A stretch of 5,775 nt of DNA from an uncultured Bacteroidales bacterium (GTDB taxonomy: Bacteria > Bacteroidota > Bacteroidia > Bacteroidales > UBA932): the NCBI GenBank assembly GCA_934678915.1, contig CAKUSF010000128.1:1-5775 (forward strand). The letters run 5' to 3'. Under the pieces are notes generated by a model. That model saw only the letters and a program-made list of their open reading frames with translations. It had not been told where the DNA came from and ran no database searches. The translations under genes and the position numbers were made by a program. Below, in pieces: positions 4,352-5,775 of this stretch; the stretch's first letter is position 1; each line of letters starts with the position of its first letter.

Positions 4352-5775
4352 TTCACCAATTCAAAATCCTGTCTGTGAGGCAGCAACGGGTTCTTGGCGT
4401 ACATTCTGACCGCCACCTGGTACATACCTGTCCTGTCAGGAAGGATGGACGCGCGGTATTTGGCGACTCCGTCATTGAACTCAACCACATCGTAGTCACA
4501 CTTTTCTTGAATATGCAGCTGATGCTTGACGTCCGTTGTGGCGAACAGCATCTCCACACCGATGTCTTCCGGAGAAAGATCGCCAAGATTCAGCACAACC
4601 TCTGAGGTCAATGCATTGGACTCGGACAGGCTGTACGAAGGATCCGGTTGTGTCTGTGAGATAACCTCCACGTTCTGCCACTCGCGGCGAGCCTTCTTCT
4701 TCCATGCGGAGATTACACGTGCCATCTTGTAGTCATCCGCAACCATATTCACAGAACGCTCTGACTGAGGATAGTAGTACTGGTGACAGTAGTCTGTAAG
4801 CATTCTGTTGGTTGTGAAGTTGTTGGCCACCTGGGCTATCGTGTTCTTGATGTAACCTACCCAGGTAGGTGACAGACCGAGAGCCTTGTCCACATCGTAG
4901 TAGGCAGGAGCGATCTCGTTCTCGATCGTGGTGTAGATCGTGGCGGCGTCAAGCTCATTCTGGTAGTTCTGGTCATCGTAGGTACGCTCCAGAGGGAGAG
5001 CCCAGCCGGCCCCCGGCTTGTAGCCCTCGACCCACCATCCGTCAAGCACGGAGAAGTGCATCACTCCGTTCATGGAAGCCTTCTCACCGGAGGTTCCGGA
5101 AGCCTCAAGAGGCCTTGTAGGGTTGTTCATCCAAACATCCACTCCCTGGACAAGCCTCTTGGCCAAAGAGATGTCATAACCAGGAATGAATACAATCTTC
5201 CCGACGAAACGATCCTGCTTGGAGATCTCGATGATCCTCTTGATGAGATCCTGACCGGCCTTGTCGGCAGGGTGCGCCTTGCCGGCGAAAAGGAACTGCA
5301 CAGGATGTTTCGGATCGTTGACGATGGCATCGAGTCTGTCAAGATCATTAAAGAGAAGCGTGCCTCTCTTGTAGGTCGCGAAACGACGGGCGAAACCGAT
5401 TGTCAGCACATCGTCACGAAGGTTCTCCTTGATCGCCACGATCTGGCTCGGAGAATAATGATTGCACTGGGCAGGATCTGAGATACGCTCCTTCACGATG
5501 TCGATGAGTCTCTTCTTGAGGATCTTTCGGGTCTCCCAGATCTCGGAGTCAGCGACCTTGTAGATGCCCTCGAAGCAGGATTTGTCGTAGTGATGGGTCG
5601 CGAACTCAGGTCCGAACACGCGGGCGTGGATCTTCTTCCACTCAGCCGCGGCCCAGGTCGGATAGTGCACGCCATTGGTCACATAGCTGATGAACAGCTC
5701 CTCAGGCAGATAGCCAGGGTACATCTTGCTGAATATATCCTTGCTCACCTTGCCGTGAAGCATCGAGACACCATT
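4342..5775 (-). CDS. glgP: Alpha-glucan (glycogen) phosphorylase, C-terminal half (start outside window)
   Basis: The enzyme removes glucose units from glycogen or maltodextrin with phosphate, giving glucose-1-phosphate, and needs pyridoxal phosphate. The frame is open to the window edge (NGVSMLHGKVS), so about 477 residues of a protein usually over 800 long are present. Seen: VTNGVHYPTW, GFARRFATYKRGTLL, the sugar-phosphate region FAGKAHPADKAG, and EASGTSGEKASMNG, whose Lys (codon 5080-5082) is the cofactor-binding lysine. These fit the DUF3417-type (TIGR02094) family rather than the classical muscle or MalP type. After about codon 370 comes a C-terminal extension rich in beta-strand-like segments, ending LVKWL. 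The TAG stop lies inside the first codons of ribF (10-base overlap), so the two genes share a message. The Bacteroidota form can be fused to a glycogen synthase domain, which cannot be judged here. Confidence 0.93.
   Translation of the reverse strand, partial: NGVSMLHGKVSKDIFSKMYPGYLPEELFISYVTNGVHYPTWAAAEWKKIHARVFGPEFATHHYDKSCFEGIYKVADSEIWETRKILKKRLIDIVKERISDPAQCNHYSPSQIVAIKENLRDDVLTIGFARRFATYKRGTLLFNDLDRLDAIVNDPKHPVQFLFAGKAHPADKAGQDLIKRIIEISKQDRFVGKIVFIPGYDISLAKRLVQGVDVWMNNPTRPLEASGTSGEKASMNGVMHFSVLDGWWVEGYKPGAGWALPLERTYDDQNYQNELDAATIYTTIENEIAPAYYDVDKALGLSPTWVGYIKNTIAQVANNFTTNRMLTDYCHQYYYPQSERSVNMVADDYKMARVISAWKKKARREWQNVEVISQTQPDPSYSLSESNALTSEVVLNLGDLSPEDIGVEMLFATTDVKHQLHIQEKCDYDVVEFNDGVAKYRASILPDRTGMYQVAVRMYAKNPLLPHRQDFELVKWL

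Noticed and set aside
5056..5481. Plus-strand frame of 141 codons
   Set aside because: It is a mirror of the glgP reading frame with no family features of its own.

Overview
The window looks like a piece of a Bacteroidota (probably Bacteroidales) chromosome. The pointers are an alpha-glucan phosphorylase of the DUF3417 type, a two-lobed retropepsin-like aspartyl protease with a likely export signal, a small lipoprotein, A-rich start regions without Shine-Dalgarno sequences, and a perfect TAnnTTTG -7 box in front of one gene. A lower-rank assignment is not possible from this sequence alone.

Layout. (1) 1-906, plus strand: the 3' part of an exported aspartyl protease gene with two DTG active-site motifs. 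(2) 907-1490: a gene-poor stretch holding interlocked inverted repeats (971-1023), a decayed or doubtful minus-strand reading frame (1049-1336), two related palindromes (1311-1330 and 1377-1396) and a short remnant of the 3' end of ribF (1384-1470, minus strand). (3) 1491-2489/2513, minus strand: a DUF1016/YhcG-type PD-(D/E)XK nuclease. (4) 2490-2703: a divergent promoter region. (5) 2704-3300, plus strand: an AT-rich gene for an unrecognised lipoprotein. (6) 3301-3463: a convergent intergenic region with a large near-perfect hairpin and a second, REP-like palindrome. (7) 3464-4351, minus strand: ribF, a bifunctional riboflavin kinase/FAD synthetase. (8) 4342-5775, minus strand: the C-terminal half of alpha-glucan phosphorylase, cut by the window edge.

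How the parts relate. glgP and ribF overlap by 10 bases and are almost certainly one GC-richer housekeeping operon, translationally coupled. The nuclease and the lipoprotein are AT-richer, divergently transcribed and look like accessory cargo. The most informative structure is that the last ~67 bases of ribF occur twice in the same orientation: once as the real gene end (3471-3537) and once as a diverged copy (1397-1463, about 80 % identical by hand count) just beyond the nuclease gene. The two copies bracket about 2 kb containing exactly the accessory genes and the palindromes. This is the pattern left when a cassette inserts at the 3' end of a gene, restores that end, and displaces the old one. 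No integrase is visible in the window, so the mechanism is inferred.
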